Positions 53,767 through 63,300 of a DNA stretch of 64,000 nt are shown piece by piece. The position numbers and the translations under genes were made by a program. Source of the DNA: Verrucomicrobiaceae bacterium. Its GTDB lineage: Bacteria; Verrucomicrobiota; Verrucomicrobiia; Verrucomicrobiales; Verrucomicrobiaceae. The DNA is taken from assembly GCA_016795465.1 (NCBI GenBank), contig JAEUHK010000094.1, positions 1-64,000 on the forward strand, in the 5' to 3' direction. The number at the start of each line of letters is the position of its first letter. Within the stretch, counting starts at the first letter, position 1. Under the pieces are notes generated by a model, which was not told the origin of the DNA, searched no databases, and saw nothing but the letters and a program-made list of their open reading frames with translations.

Positions 53767-55257
53767 CTATCGAGCGAGCTTCAACCACTCCTCAACACTG
53801 TCCGCCGCCGTGCGAATCTGACCCGCCGCAGGCGGTTTCGGCCCCGGCAGATACTGCACGGGCGGAATCTGCTTCTGAAACGACACATCAAAGCTCTCCG
53901 CGGCTTTTTGAAGCCTCGCGACCACTTCCGGATGCTTTTCAGCCACATCGACTTTTTCGTTCACATCGGCCGAAAGATCGTAAAGCGTCGGTTTGGGCCA
54001 CAAACGATGCTGACGCTCAAAAAGCCCGTCTTGATGCTCAAACCACAAACTCGGCACGCGAAGCTTCGGAGGCTCTGAAATCGGCAAAAACAGCTTCCAC
54101 GGCCCTTCACGCACCGCCTGAAGCTGCACCCCGAAGTAGTGAAAGAGCATGCGGGGCTCTTCATGCCTCGCTTTGCCTTTCAAACCGTCCCTGAAGTCGA
54201 TGCCATCCACTTCAGGAGCTTTCACCTGCGCCATCGAGGCCATCGTTGGCATCAAATCGAGCGCCGACCACGGCGTGCCATCCACGCGACCTCCCACGAT
54301 CGTCTTCGGCCACCACGCGATGCACGGCACACGCACACCGCCTTCAAACGTCGAGCCCTTGCCTCCGCGCAGCACGCCATTGCTCCCATGCTCCGAGCGA
54401 CCCGGAAAACGCTCCTCCGCCTTCGCCTTGCCACCACGAAGCCCGGCACCGTTGTCCGACGTGAAGATCACCAGCGTGCGTTCATCCATCCCAAGCTCCT
54501 TTAACAGATCGAGAATGCGCCCCGTGCTCGCATCAATCTCCTCCACGCAGTCGCCAAACACTCCGCCCTTCGATTTCCCCGCAAACGCCGCCGACGCGTA
54601 TTGCGCGATGTGCGGCATCGTGTGCGCCAGATAAAGAAAGAACGGCTTCTCCCGCTGGCGCCGGATGAACTCCATCGCCCGCTCCGTGTAGCGCTCCGTC
54701 ACCCTCGCCAAATCCACTGGCGACTCCACCACGCGATCCCCCTCGCGCAACTCCAGAGGCTCAAACGTGCTCAACTGATGAAACGCCTCGCCCACCTTCC
54801 ACTCGCTGACGTCATTCGTGTGCAGCAGCCCGAAATACTCATCAAACCCCTGCTGCTGCGGCCGAAACTCCGAGCGCCACCCCAAATGCCACTTCCCCAC
54901 ACATGCCGTGGCATAGCCCGCGGGCTTCAACACCTCCGCCAGCGTCGTTTCGCTCGGCGGCAGCCCCGTATGCTCACTCGGAAACAGCACATAAGGCACA
55001 CCGCATCGTGCGGGCAGCCTCCCCGTCAACAACGCCGCCCTCGAAGGACTGCAAAACGCTGATGCCACATAGAAATCCGTGAATCTCACCCCTTCACGAG
55101 CCATGCGGTCGAGTCGTGGTGTCGAGATGACTTTCGAGCCGTAGCACCCCAGATCACCGTAGCCGATGTCATCCGCGAGGATGACGATGAGATTCGGCTT
55201 CGCCGCCCACGACCACGAGATCATCATCAGCCAAAGCCACACGCAGGTTTTCATCAT
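53767..55257 (-). CDS. Secreted sulfatase
   Basis: A type I sulfatase (formylglycine-dependent) of 496 residues that removes sulfate esters, probably from sulfated polysaccharides. It has a signal peptide of about 18 residues (MMKTCVWLWLMMISWSWA), metal ligands in ILADDIGYGDLG (Asp29, Asp30), and the modification motif CSPSRAALLTGR with Cys69, the type matured by the formylglycine-generating enzyme. VGKWHLGWRS and VIFTSDNGAGLR complete the family set. No maturase gene is in the window. It shares its strand with the autotransporter-repeat gene but has 80 nt between. Confidence 0.93.
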   Translation of the reverse strand: MMKTCVWLWLMMISWSWAAKPNLIVILADDIGYGDLGCYGSKVISTPRLDRMAREGVRFTDFYVASAFCSPSRAALLTGRLPARCGVPYVLFPSEHTGLPPSETTLAEVLKPAGYATACVGKWHLGWRSEFRPQQQGFDEYFGLLHTNDVSEWKVGEAFHQLSTFEPLELREGDRVVESPVDLARVTERYTERAMEFIRRQREKPFFLYLAHTMPHIAQYASAAFAGKSKGGVFGDCVEEIDASTGRILDLLKELGMDERTLVIFTSDNGAGLRGGKAKAEERFPGRSEHGSNGVLRGGKGSTFEGGVRVPCIAWWPKTIVGGRVDGTPWSALDLMPTMASMAQVKAPEVDGIDFRDGLKGKARHEEPRMLFHYFGVQLQAVREGPWKLFLPISEPPKLRVPSLWFEHQDGLFERQHRLWPKPTLYDLSADVNEKVDVAEKHPEVVARLQKAAESFDVSFQKQIPPVQYLPGPKPPAAGQIRTAADSVEEWLKLAR

Positions 55258-55341
55258 GGCAGCCGTGAACGAAAAGCCAGCGCGGGTTTATCAAGAGGAG
55301 ATAATGCAGGAAACCGCTCTGTGCGGCAGTATCACGCATTC

Positions 55342-56907
55342 ATGAACAGGCTCTGGCTTCTCTTTTTGGCTCCTTGGATCGGCTGTGCGGCGGAGCGCAC
55401 AATTCTCATGGTGGATGATCAGGACGTTCTGTTCCGGGCGGGCACGCGTCGTGTCCTGGAAAAGCCGGTTCGGCATGCCGCGAATCCGCTCATCACGGAG
55501 GACAAGCCCTGGGAGATGGCCATCGGCTGGACGAGCGTGCATCGCGACAAGAGCGGGAAGTATCAGCTCTGGTATCAAGCCTACGCAGGGAAGCGTGCGC
55601 AGCTCAAAACGCATGAGTGCGTCGTCTGCTACGCGGAGTCGGCGGATGGCATCACATTCCAAAAGCCCGATCTGGGCCTGTTTGACTTCAACGGCGAAAG
55701 CAGCACCAACATCGTGCTGATCGGCAGCGGCCTGTATGGCGACCGCTACGGCAACAGCGTCATTGTCGATGTGAAGGAACCGGACGCGGCGAAGCGCTAC
55801 AAGATGCTCTATTATGATTGGGCGAAGAACGCGAAGGGCGAGGTCATCGCGGGTCTGCATGTGGCGTTTTCACCGGATGGCATTCGCTGGGTGAAGCATC
55901 CCGACGCGCCGCTGTATGCCACGTCGTTCGGTGGAAAGAATGTGCCGCCGCCACTGGCGGGCACGAACCCGTATCAGGAGACGACGCTGCCGGATGGTCG
56001 CGTGAAGCGGCAACTTTTGCTGCCCATCAGCATGTCCGACGCGGCTGATCCGCTCTTTGATCCGAAGCGCAAGCTGTGGGCGATCTATGGCAAGGCGTGG
56101 ATGCACGGGCCTGAGGGAAATCTGGGCTGGAAGCACGCCATGGGACGCATCGAGAGCCGCGATTTGCAGCACTGGAGCACGCCGCAGATCGTTTGTTTCC
56201 CGGATGAGCAGGACGGGACGCGGGAGTTCCACACCTCGCCGGTGTTTTTCCGGCATGAGCGCTTCTTCAGCCTCAATCAAATCCTCGACCGGCCCGGTGG
56301 CGGCACGATGGAGATCGAGTTAATGCTCAGTCGCGATGGGTTCGACTGGCAGCGGCCGTTTCGCGACGATCTGTGGCTGAAGCGCAGCCCGGGCGAGCAA
56401 TTCGACAGCGGCTGCATTCTGACGAACGCCGATGTGGTCATCGAAGGCCGTGAGATGCGCTTTTACTACGGTGCCTACAGCAGCGGAGCCATCGGTGGCG
56501 GCTCAAACATCACCGGCGACCAGCAAAAGAGCGGCGTGGGCATGGTTTCGTTGCCGCTGGATCGGTTTGCGGGTCTGCGCAGCGAACCGCAGCCTCCGTC
56601 GCCGAAGGTGAAATCAACGCCTGACATCGGCCAGATCACGCTGAAGCCGCTCGACCTCGCTGGGCGCACCGAAATCTATGTGAACGCCAACACGACGAAG
56701 GGTGCCGTGTGGTGTGAAATCCTCGACGAGCATGGTTTTCGAATGCCCGGCTTCGAAAAGGACGCGTGCACTCCTTTGAAGAAGAAGGATACGACGCGTT
56801 ACCGCTTCGCGTGGAGGGACAAGAAGCTCTCTGACCTGCCCAAGGGGGCGTATCTGATCCGGCTGCATCTGCAGAGCGCGGCGGTTTATGCCGTGAGCCT
56901 TCGGTGA
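55342..56907 (+). CDS. Secreted beta-propeller glycosidase-like protein
   Basis: A 521-residue secreted protein from ATG 55342 (MNRLWLLFLAPWIGCAAE); an in-frame start at 55321 lies before the signal peptide. Blade motifs SADGITFQKPDLGLFDF, SPDGIRWVKHPD and SRDGFDWQRPF match five-bladed GH32/GH43-type propellers. The last 100 residues form a beta-sandwich (TLKPLDLAGRTEIYVNANTT). It parallels the gene at 31393 in size and order of parts. The enzyme activity is unknown. It is divergent from the sulfatase, so the two may share a promoter region. Confidence 0.78.
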   Translation: MNRLWLLFLAPWIGCAAERTILMVDDQDVLFRAGTRRVLEKPVRHAANPLITEDKPWEMAIGWTSVHRDKSGKYQLWYQAYAGKRAQLKTHECVVCYAESADGITFQKPDLGLFDFNGESSTNIVLIGSGLYGDRYGNSVIVDVKEPDAAKRYKMLYYDWAKNAKGEVIAGLHVAFSPDGIRWVKHPDAPLYATSFGGKNVPPPLAGTNPYQETTLPDGRVKRQLLLPISMSDAADPLFDPKRKLWAIYGKAWMHGPEGNLGWKHAMGRIESRDLQHWSTPQIVCFPDEQDGTREFHTSPVFFRHERFFSLNQILDRPGGGTMEIELMLSRDGFDWQRPFRDDLWLKRSPGEQFDSGCILTNADVVIEGREMRFYYGAYSSGAIGGGSNITGDQQKSGVGMVSLPLDRFAGLRSEPQPPSPKVKSTPDIGQITLKPLDLAGRTEIYVNANTTKGAVWCEILDEHGFRMPGFEKDACTPLKKKDTTRYRFAWRDKKLSDLPKGAYLIRLHLQSAAVYAVSLR

Positions 56908-56978
56908 GCCGTGGTTCGCCGCCATGACCAGCGTGCAGGCATTGCGCGGCGGCACGTCCGCTTCATTCGTCCGCCCGC

Positions 56979-57728
56979 ATGAGCCCCCTGACGCACGCCG
57001 ACCTCCTCCAACTGAAGCGCTGGAACACACCCACCATTTACAATGGCTGGGAGCAGATCACGAAGCGCGACTCCGCCGCTGCGGCCTTTAACATCGAGGA
57101 GACGCGTGACTTCATGCCGCAGATGGGACCGATGGTGGGCTACGCGGTGACGGTGGTGATCGAGCCGAGCAACAAGGCGCATCGCGAGGCGAACCCGAAC
57201 GCGGGCAATGAATACCGCCGCTACATGGCATCCGTGCCAGGGCCGAAGATCGTGATCGTGCAGGATCTCGACAAGCCGCGCGTGATCGGCTCCTTCTGGG
57301 GCGAGGTGAACAGCAACATCCACCGCGCCCTCGGCTGCGTGGGCACGATCACGGATGGAGCGATCCGTGATGTGGATGAGATGACGAACGCGGGCTTCAA
57401 GGCTCTCGCACGCCGCTTGTGCGTTGGTCATGCGCATGTGCATCCGGTGCGCTGGGGCTGCGAGGTGGAGGTTTTTGGCCGTGTGATCCGCCCGGGTGAT
57501 CTCATTCATGCGGACAAGCATGGCTTTCTCGTCGTTCCGCCAGAGGAACAGGCCGCGCTGCTCGATGCATCCCGCTTCATGGATGCGAACGAGTGTGAAA
57601 CGGTCATTCCAGCCGCACGCTCGGCTGCGGGGAAGACCACCGAGGAAGTGCTCAGCGGCATTGAGGCCGCCGTGGGCCAGTTCAGCGCGAACGTGCGGAA
57701 GAAGTTCCGCCGCGATGGCGAATGGTGA
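56979..57728 (+). CDS. RraA-like family protein
   Basis: A 249-residue cytoplasmic protein of the RraA/HMG-aldolase fold. WNTPTIYNGWEQITKRD at the N-terminus, GPMVGYAVTVVIEPSN, and GCVGTITDGAIRDVDEM are family-like. The Arg-Asp pair in IRDVDEM would hold the metal and pyruvate moiety in the aldolase branch (4-hydroxy-4-methyl-2-oxoglutarate aldolase). E. coli RraA instead inhibits RNase E, so the name does not fix a role. Next to propeller enzymes and a sulfatase, a role in breaking down sugar acids is more likely. Convergent with the next gene. Confidence 0.83.
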   Translation: MSPLTHADLLQLKRWNTPTIYNGWEQITKRDSAAAAFNIEETRDFMPQMGPMVGYAVTVVIEPSNKAHREANPNAGNEYRRYMASVPGPKIVIVQDLDKPRVIGSFWGEVNSNIHRALGCVGTITDGAIRDVDEMTNAGFKALARRLCVGHAHVHPVRWGCEVEVFGRVIRPGDLIHADKHGFLVVPPEEQAALLDASRFMDANECETVIPAARSAAGKTTEEVLSGIEAAVGQFSANVRKKFRRDGEW

Positions 57729-57737
57729 TCGCTCAGC

Positions 57738-58706
57738 TCAACCGACCACGCCGCCAGTCCATTCGGGCTGGCGTTTAGTGAGGCAATCGGAAAGCCAGCG
57801 CACCATCTCGGCGACGGGCTCGTGCTTTTTGCGCAGCGCGGAGAGCGCCGGCCAGTCGATGGCGTGACGTGGGCTGGCGATGGTGATTTTCTGCACGTGA
57901 AGGCGGTTGTGCACGTGCTCGAACTCGCCGGAGCTCATCGAGCGGATCTCTTTGGCGGAGGGCAGGGCATCGAGCTGCGTGAGCTGGATGCCGAGCGTGC
58001 TGATGCCGACACCAAATTGATGCCCGAGACTGCGCAGCGCATCGACGAGAGCCTCATCTGGCAGAGGCTCGGCGATGACGAGCTCGCTTTGGAGTGTCCA
58101 TCGCGTGGCGCTGAGAGCCTGGAAGAAGTCGGCGCTGAAGGTATCGAGCGTGACTCCGAGCTGCAGACGCACGCCGGAGAGGCCGACCTCAGGTCCGCCG
58201 AGGTGGCGGCGGAGGTTCAGCATGCTTTCATCGAAGCGGGCACCATCTTCCGCGGCAGGATCGAGGTCCCATTCGGCGACGACGAGGTCTGGCACATCCC
58301 ATTCACCTTCCATGCTGGGCGCACCGCTACTGGTGCGGTTCAGGAGGAAGGGATAATGGCCGCGCAGGAGGCAGAGACGCTCATAAATGGCCACGAGGCG
58401 CAAGTAGCGTGACCAGGCCTGGTCACCCTCGCTGGCCTCATCGAAGAAGCTTTGGCGGATGACGCCATTGGCGCCGGAGAGCTTCTTTTGACGCTGATAG
58501 TAGCCCTGGCCCTGATCGACCTTCGCGATGGGCGAGGTGGGGTCGTAGCTGAGGATCGAGAAGTGATAGCGCAGCGTGGCATCACTGTAACCATCCCCCA
58601 GGCGCAGGCGGACGAGGCGGATGAGCTCCGTGCCCTTGATGGCATCTGCCGGATCATCCGGAAGGAGATCGGGGAGGAGATTGCGGAGTTGTTCGCGAAG
58701 ATTCAT
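57738..58706 (-). CDS. Hypothetical protein with winged-helix-like N-terminus
   Basis: A 322-residue soluble protein from ATG 58706 (MNLREQLRNLLPDLLPD). The first 75 residues (IKGTELIRLVRLRLGDGYSD, then ATLRYHFSILSYDPTSPIAKV and QGQGYYQR) look like a winged helix. The rest is not recognised; it has several acidic strands (DVPDLVVAEWDLDPAAEDG) and a central basic helix. A nuclease-like C-terminal fold has been suggested for some winged-helix relatives, but the sequence here does not show it. It stands between two secreted enzyme genes, convergent with RraA-like. Confidence 0.65.
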   Translation of the reverse strand: MNLREQLRNLLPDLLPDDPADAIKGTELIRLVRLRLGDGYSDATLRYHFSILSYDPTSPIAKVDQGQGYYQRQKKLSGANGVIRQSFFDEASEGDQAWSRYLRLVAIYERLCLLRGHYPFLLNRTSSGAPSMEGEWDVPDLVVAEWDLDPAAEDGARFDESMLNLRRHLGGPEVGLSGVRLQLGVTLDTFSADFFQALSATRWTLQSELVIAEPLPDEALVDALRSLGHQFGVGISTLGIQLTQLDALPSAKEIRSMSSGEFEHVHNRLHVQKITIASPRHAIDWPALSALRKKHEPVAEMVRWLSDCLTKRQPEWTGGVVG

Positions 58707-58792
58707 CCGTGAAGGAAGCGGCGGCGAGGATGGACGAGCGCAGCGCCGTTGGTCAAGGTGTAAAACACATGCGTCGCAAGGCCTGTGCCATG

Positions 58793-59800
58793 TCATTTCA
58801 CACGCACTTTGGCGTGATAGACGGCGGCTTTGCCACCTTCATGACTCGAGTAGTAGGTGACATGCAGCATGCCATCATGCCACCAAAGGCCGGGATGGCT
58901 GCAATCACCGCTGCTGGGGAGCTCGATGAGCGGATCGAGGCCCGCGGTGGACATTTTATAGAGCACCATGTGCGGGCCAGGTGTGGCGCCAAAGCCACGC
59001 GAGCCAGCGATGAGACGGCCATCAGGCAGTTCGATGAAGTTTGGACCGCCGACGGGTTGTTTGAGCGGCGTCCACGTCCACTCGCGATAGGGTGCTTTGG
59101 CCGTTCCGAGAGCTCCGAGACGATTTCCGCCCTCACGATTCACGAGAGCCATGGCGGTGCCGTCTTTGAGAAAGCGCACGGTGGTCTCTGTGGGCTGGCC
59201 GGGCACGTTCAGCAAGGATGCGAGCTGCCACACGGAGCCATCGGTGCTGGCGTAACCTTTGAGCGAGTATTCTTTTTCAGGCGCGGGGCCGCCGGAGTTC
59301 GGATGGATGTTGTAGCTGACGCCGAAGAAGCGGTTATCCGCGGGATTGATGGTGACACGCCAGAGAGTGTCACCTTTGGCGAGGAGTTTTTGAAACGGTG
59401 TCCACACCTTGCCATCGAGGCTCGTGCAGTAGCGTGACTGGCGGCCGCCATCCGCGGCGATGCCGGCGCAGAGGAGGTAAAGGCGCTTGCCATCCGGTGT
59501 GACGATCAATTTGGGATCACGCAGGTCCACGCCGGCCTCGCTGAGGCTGACATGCTCGATCCAGGTGTCTCCGCTGGCGGAGAGCATCATGCGGATGGTG
59601 CCGGGGCCTTTCGTGGCGGACTCGCCCTCGCGAAAGCAGCAGTAGAAGAGGTTCTGGAAGCGGACGAGGTCCGTGTAGCCCTGGTGGTTGGACTTGTCCC
59701 AGATCTTCTGCGTGGCGACGATCTCCGCCTGCTGCGCAGCGGCGGGCAGGACGGCGAGGAGGAGCAGTGAAAACGCGGCGTGGAGGAGGCGTGCGGTCAT
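58793..59800 (-). CDS. Secreted sialidase/BNR-like protein
   Basis: A 335-residue secreted protein with a signal peptide (MTARLLHAAFSLLLLAVLPAAAQ). It has the sialidase-propeller pattern: WDKSNHQGYTDLVRFQNLFY, CCFREGESATKGPGTIRMML, YCTSLDGKVWTPFQKLL, ASTDGSVWQLASLL and LPDGRLIAGSRGF. The Asp boxes are degenerate, with only part of S-x-D-x-G-x-x-W kept. True exo-sialidase activity is not certain. It differs from the gene at 32859, which has four good Asp boxes. Confidence 0.78.
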   Translation of the reverse strand: MTARLLHAAFSLLLLAVLPAAAQQAEIVATQKIWDKSNHQGYTDLVRFQNLFYCCFREGESATKGPGTIRMMLSASGDTWIEHVSLSEAGVDLRDPKLIVTPDGKRLYLLCAGIAADGGRQSRYCTSLDGKVWTPFQKLLAKGDTLWRVTINPADNRFFGVSYNIHPNSGGPAPEKEYSLKGYASTDGSVWQLASLLNVPGQPTETTVRFLKDGTAMALVNREGGNRLGALGTAKAPYREWTWTPLKQPVGGPNFIELPDGRLIAGSRGFGATPGPHMVLYKMSTAGLDPLIELPSSGDCSHPGLWWHDGMLHVTYYSSHEGGKAAVYHAKVRVK

Positions 59801-59833
59801 GGTGCGCGAGAATACGCCGTGAACGGCAGCATG

Positions 59834-60316
59834 CTACTTCTGCATTTCAGACTGCATGATCTGCATGATTTTCGGCGTGAGCTCCTTCATGCGCTCCTGC
59901 GTGATCTTGGCGATGTCCACGGCGATGTCTCCCTGCTTGCCCACATAGAGCTTGCCGGCGGGTGTCTCCATCATGGCGGCCACATCGAGGGCTTCCTTCT
60001 CCGTGAAGTTTTTCCCGTAGGCTTCGACGAGGCCGGGTTTGAGCTTTTCCCAGCTCATCTCGGCCATGACCGCGGCCATGACTTTCTCCATCGCTCCATT
60101 AAATTTGTCCTGCTGCTCCTTCGGCAGGGATTTGATCTGGTCCTCGCTCACGCCCAGGCCGGCTTTGAGACCACTGCCGAGGGATTTGGCCATCACTTTC
60201 TCGGTCTCCATGACCTTGAGCAGCTTTTCGATGGCGGCGGTGTGCGAGGCTGTGAGCTCGGCAAAGCTGCTGGAGAGGGAGGAAACGAGGACGGCAAGGA
60301 TGAGGAGTTTTTTCAT
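59834..60316 (-). CDS. DUF2059 family secreted protein
   Basis: A 160-residue secreted protein from ATG 60316 with a signal peptide (MKKLLILAVLVSSLSSSFA). The helical domain shows DUF2059 features: IEKLLKVMETEKVM, YGKNFTEKEALDVAAMMETP, and AGKLYVGKQGDIA, which is the PxGKxxxxK-like end motif. Function is unknown; members are periplasmic. It lies between a sialidase and the kinase-WD40 gene on the same strand, with gaps of 33 and 51 nt. Confidence 0.85.
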   Translation of the reverse strand: MKKLLILAVLVSSLSSSFAELTASHTAAIEKLLKVMETEKVMAKSLGSGLKAGLGVSEDQIKSLPKEQQDKFNGAMEKVMAAVMAEMSWEKLKPGLVEAYGKNFTEKEALDVAAMMETPAGKLYVGKQGDIAVDIAKITQERMKELTPKIMQIMQSEMQK

Positions 60317-60367
60317 GTCGCGGCGGTTATGCGATGAAATGCTCCGCCAAGGCAAGAGCGAACTGCG

Positions 60368-63300
60368 TCAGGGACGAAAACGCTTCAATTCATCCGCGGC
60401 GGCCGGGTTTTGGTCGAGCGCCTTGAGGTAATCAGGCAACGACTGGTCGGACTGCGGATTGAGGGGACGTTTGGCCGGATCGGCCACAATCCAGCGGGCG
60501 ATCCGTGAGGCGGCATCCGTGCCTTTCGCCTGCTTTTCGAGGTCGGCGAGGGCCGCTTCATACGCGGTGATGTCGAGCTCCTCCATGCGTCCGGTGGGAG
60601 TGAGGCGGTTGCCAGCGAGGGTTTCGGCGAACCGCAGGAACCACTCCGGCAGCACGGCACCCTGCACGGGCATGGGCATCGTGAACCAGCCGAGCTTTTC
60701 GAGCCGGAAGAGCACTTCTTTGCCATCGTCACTCACGCGTGCCTGCACAAAGCCGGTGCCGTGGCGGATGGCAGGCGTGAGCCCCTCGCCCGTGCGGAAG
60801 CGCCAGACACGCATGTCACCTTTCTCCGTGAAGGTGGCGAGCGTCTCGTCATCCGGCGCGAGGGCCAGCACCTCGACAAACGAATTGTGCGGCATCGCGG
60901 CGATGGCCTCGCCGGTCTCCACATTCCACACACGCACCACCTGGTCACGCCCAGAGGTGATGCCGGTCTTGCCATCTTTGGTGAGAGCCACGGCACCGAC
61001 CGCGGGCGGGTGGCGGAAGGGCTTGCCGTAGTTCACACACTCCGATCCGGCAAAGACGGCCACGTTTCCATCCACATCCGCGGCGATGATATGCGATTGC
61101 GAGCGGTTCCAGGCGGCGGCTTTGGAGTCACGGACAAACCGGGGCGCCTTTTCTGGCGGCTCGGGCTTCGGCACGAGCGGTTTGTCCGGCGAATCCACAT
61201 AAACACGGCCGCTCATGGCCTCGTAGATGTTCCAGACCTGGATGAAGGACTCCATGTTGGGCGCGAGCGTGAGCATGGAGCAATCATCCGTGATGCTGAC
61301 GGCCGAAACGCTGTGCTGCAGACGCTGCGAGAGCCGCTCGCCCGTGCGTGAGTTCCACACCTGCACCTCGCCATGCTTCGACACACTGGCCACGAGGCCG
61401 CTCGCCGCGGAAGTCTTGGCCGCCACGATCTCACCATCATGCGCCTGCGGCGGATGCAGCGGCTGTGAGTTCGAGAGATTCCACGCATGCATGTAGCCGG
61501 CGGCATCGCCCACATGCACGGACTGGCCGTCCTGGGCCATGTGCACCTTCAACACCGCGCCGGGATGCGTCAAAGGCGCCGCGATGAGCTCCTCCGTCTG
61601 GTATTTGCCCACCCACACCGTGCCACCATTCGTGCCCACGGCCACCAGCTCGCGGTCACGATGCAGCGAGATGCACGAGAGACCTTTGTCGGTCTCATCC
61701 ACCTCGATGGGCTTGCCGACAGGTTGCAACGTCGTCACATCCCAAACCTGCCCGTGACCCTCATTGCTGGCCACGACGACGAGTTCGCCTTTTTCATCGA
61801 TGTCGATGGAAGAGATCGCCTGCTTGTGGGCGAGCTCGCGGGCGGGCTGCTGCGGCTCCTGCAGATTCCATACATGGCAGATGCCCTGGTCATTCCGTGC
61901 GGCGGAGGCCTCGCTGCCCACAGCCAGCGTGGAGCCATCTTCGGACAGCGCCACGCACAGGGCGATGCTTGGCAGCTTCGGCTGGAGCATGCGGCGCTTC
62001 CCGTCGGCGAGCGACCACAGCTCCACATTTCCATCACTTTTGGTGATGACGGCCTGCTTGCCATCCCGCGTGATTTCGAGGCAGGTGACGCGCACATCGT
62101 CCGGCAGCGGATGATCCACACGGCTTGCAGCGCCTTTTTGGATGTCCCATACGCTGATGACCTCATGCATGGGCAGCCGCACATTTTGCAGCGGTGCCTC
62201 CAACCGCTCGGACATGATCATGCTGACGGCCAGCGCCACGCCGGTCTCGCGGCTGAAGGCCGTCATGCGGGCCTCTTGCGCACCTTCCGGCAACGGCAGC
62301 CGGTGGGTGATGGGGTGCATCAGATGCACGTTCGAGAGCAGCGAGAGCAGGTTCGTCGAGGAAAGGCTGTTCTGCGGGTCGGTGCGCAGCGAGCGTGTCA
62401 GGTAGGCGACCGACTCGGCAAACTGGCCGCGCTCGGTGAACTGCCGCGCCATCTGCTCATCGCTCCGGCTGTAAGAGATGCGCAGGTCATCACTGGCCTG
62501 CTCGGCACGCGTGCGGTTCTTTTCCGATTCAAAGTAGAGCGCGGTGCTGGTGATGCCGCCCGCCAGCACGGCAAACGCGATCGCCGCACTCGCCGCCACG
62601 CCGATGCGATGACGACGCACGAAGCGCCCGATGAGATACGAGCGGCTCGGCGGACGCGCGGTGATTGGTTGGAAGGTGAGAAAGCGTGTGATGTCCTCCG
62701 CGAGGTCGTCACAACTGCCGTAACGACGATCTGGATCACGCTCCAAGGCCTTCATCACGATCCAGTCGAGGTCGCCCGCTAGCTCCGGCGCATACGAGGA
62801 GGCCTTCGGCGCATCTCGCTCGGCCATTTCGCGGAGCAGGATATGGATCGGCTTTGAGGCAATGTCCGCCGGAGTCACGAGCGGTTTGCCCGTGAGCAGC
62901 TCAAACAGGATCGCACCGAGCGCATACACATCACTGCGGGTGTCCACATGACTGCTGCCGTGCTCGATCTGCTCGGGCGAGATGTAGCCCGGCGTGCCCA
63001 CGAGCTGGTCGATGCCGGTAAAGTCCGCCTGGGAGATGTCACGGCCCTCGACGACCTTGGCGATGCCGAAATCGATCACCTTCGGCGTGATGCGCCCGCC
63101 CTCGTCGGTGATGAGGATGTTCGCGGGCTTCAGGTCGCGGTGAATGATGCTCTTCTGATGGGCATAATGCACCGCCTGGCAGACAGGGACGAAAAGCTCC
63201 AGCCGGTGGCGGAGGTCGAGCTCGTTGGTTTTGCAGTAGCTCGTGATGGAGCGGCCTTTCACCAGCTCCATGACAAAGTAAGGCATGCCCGCCTCTGTCT

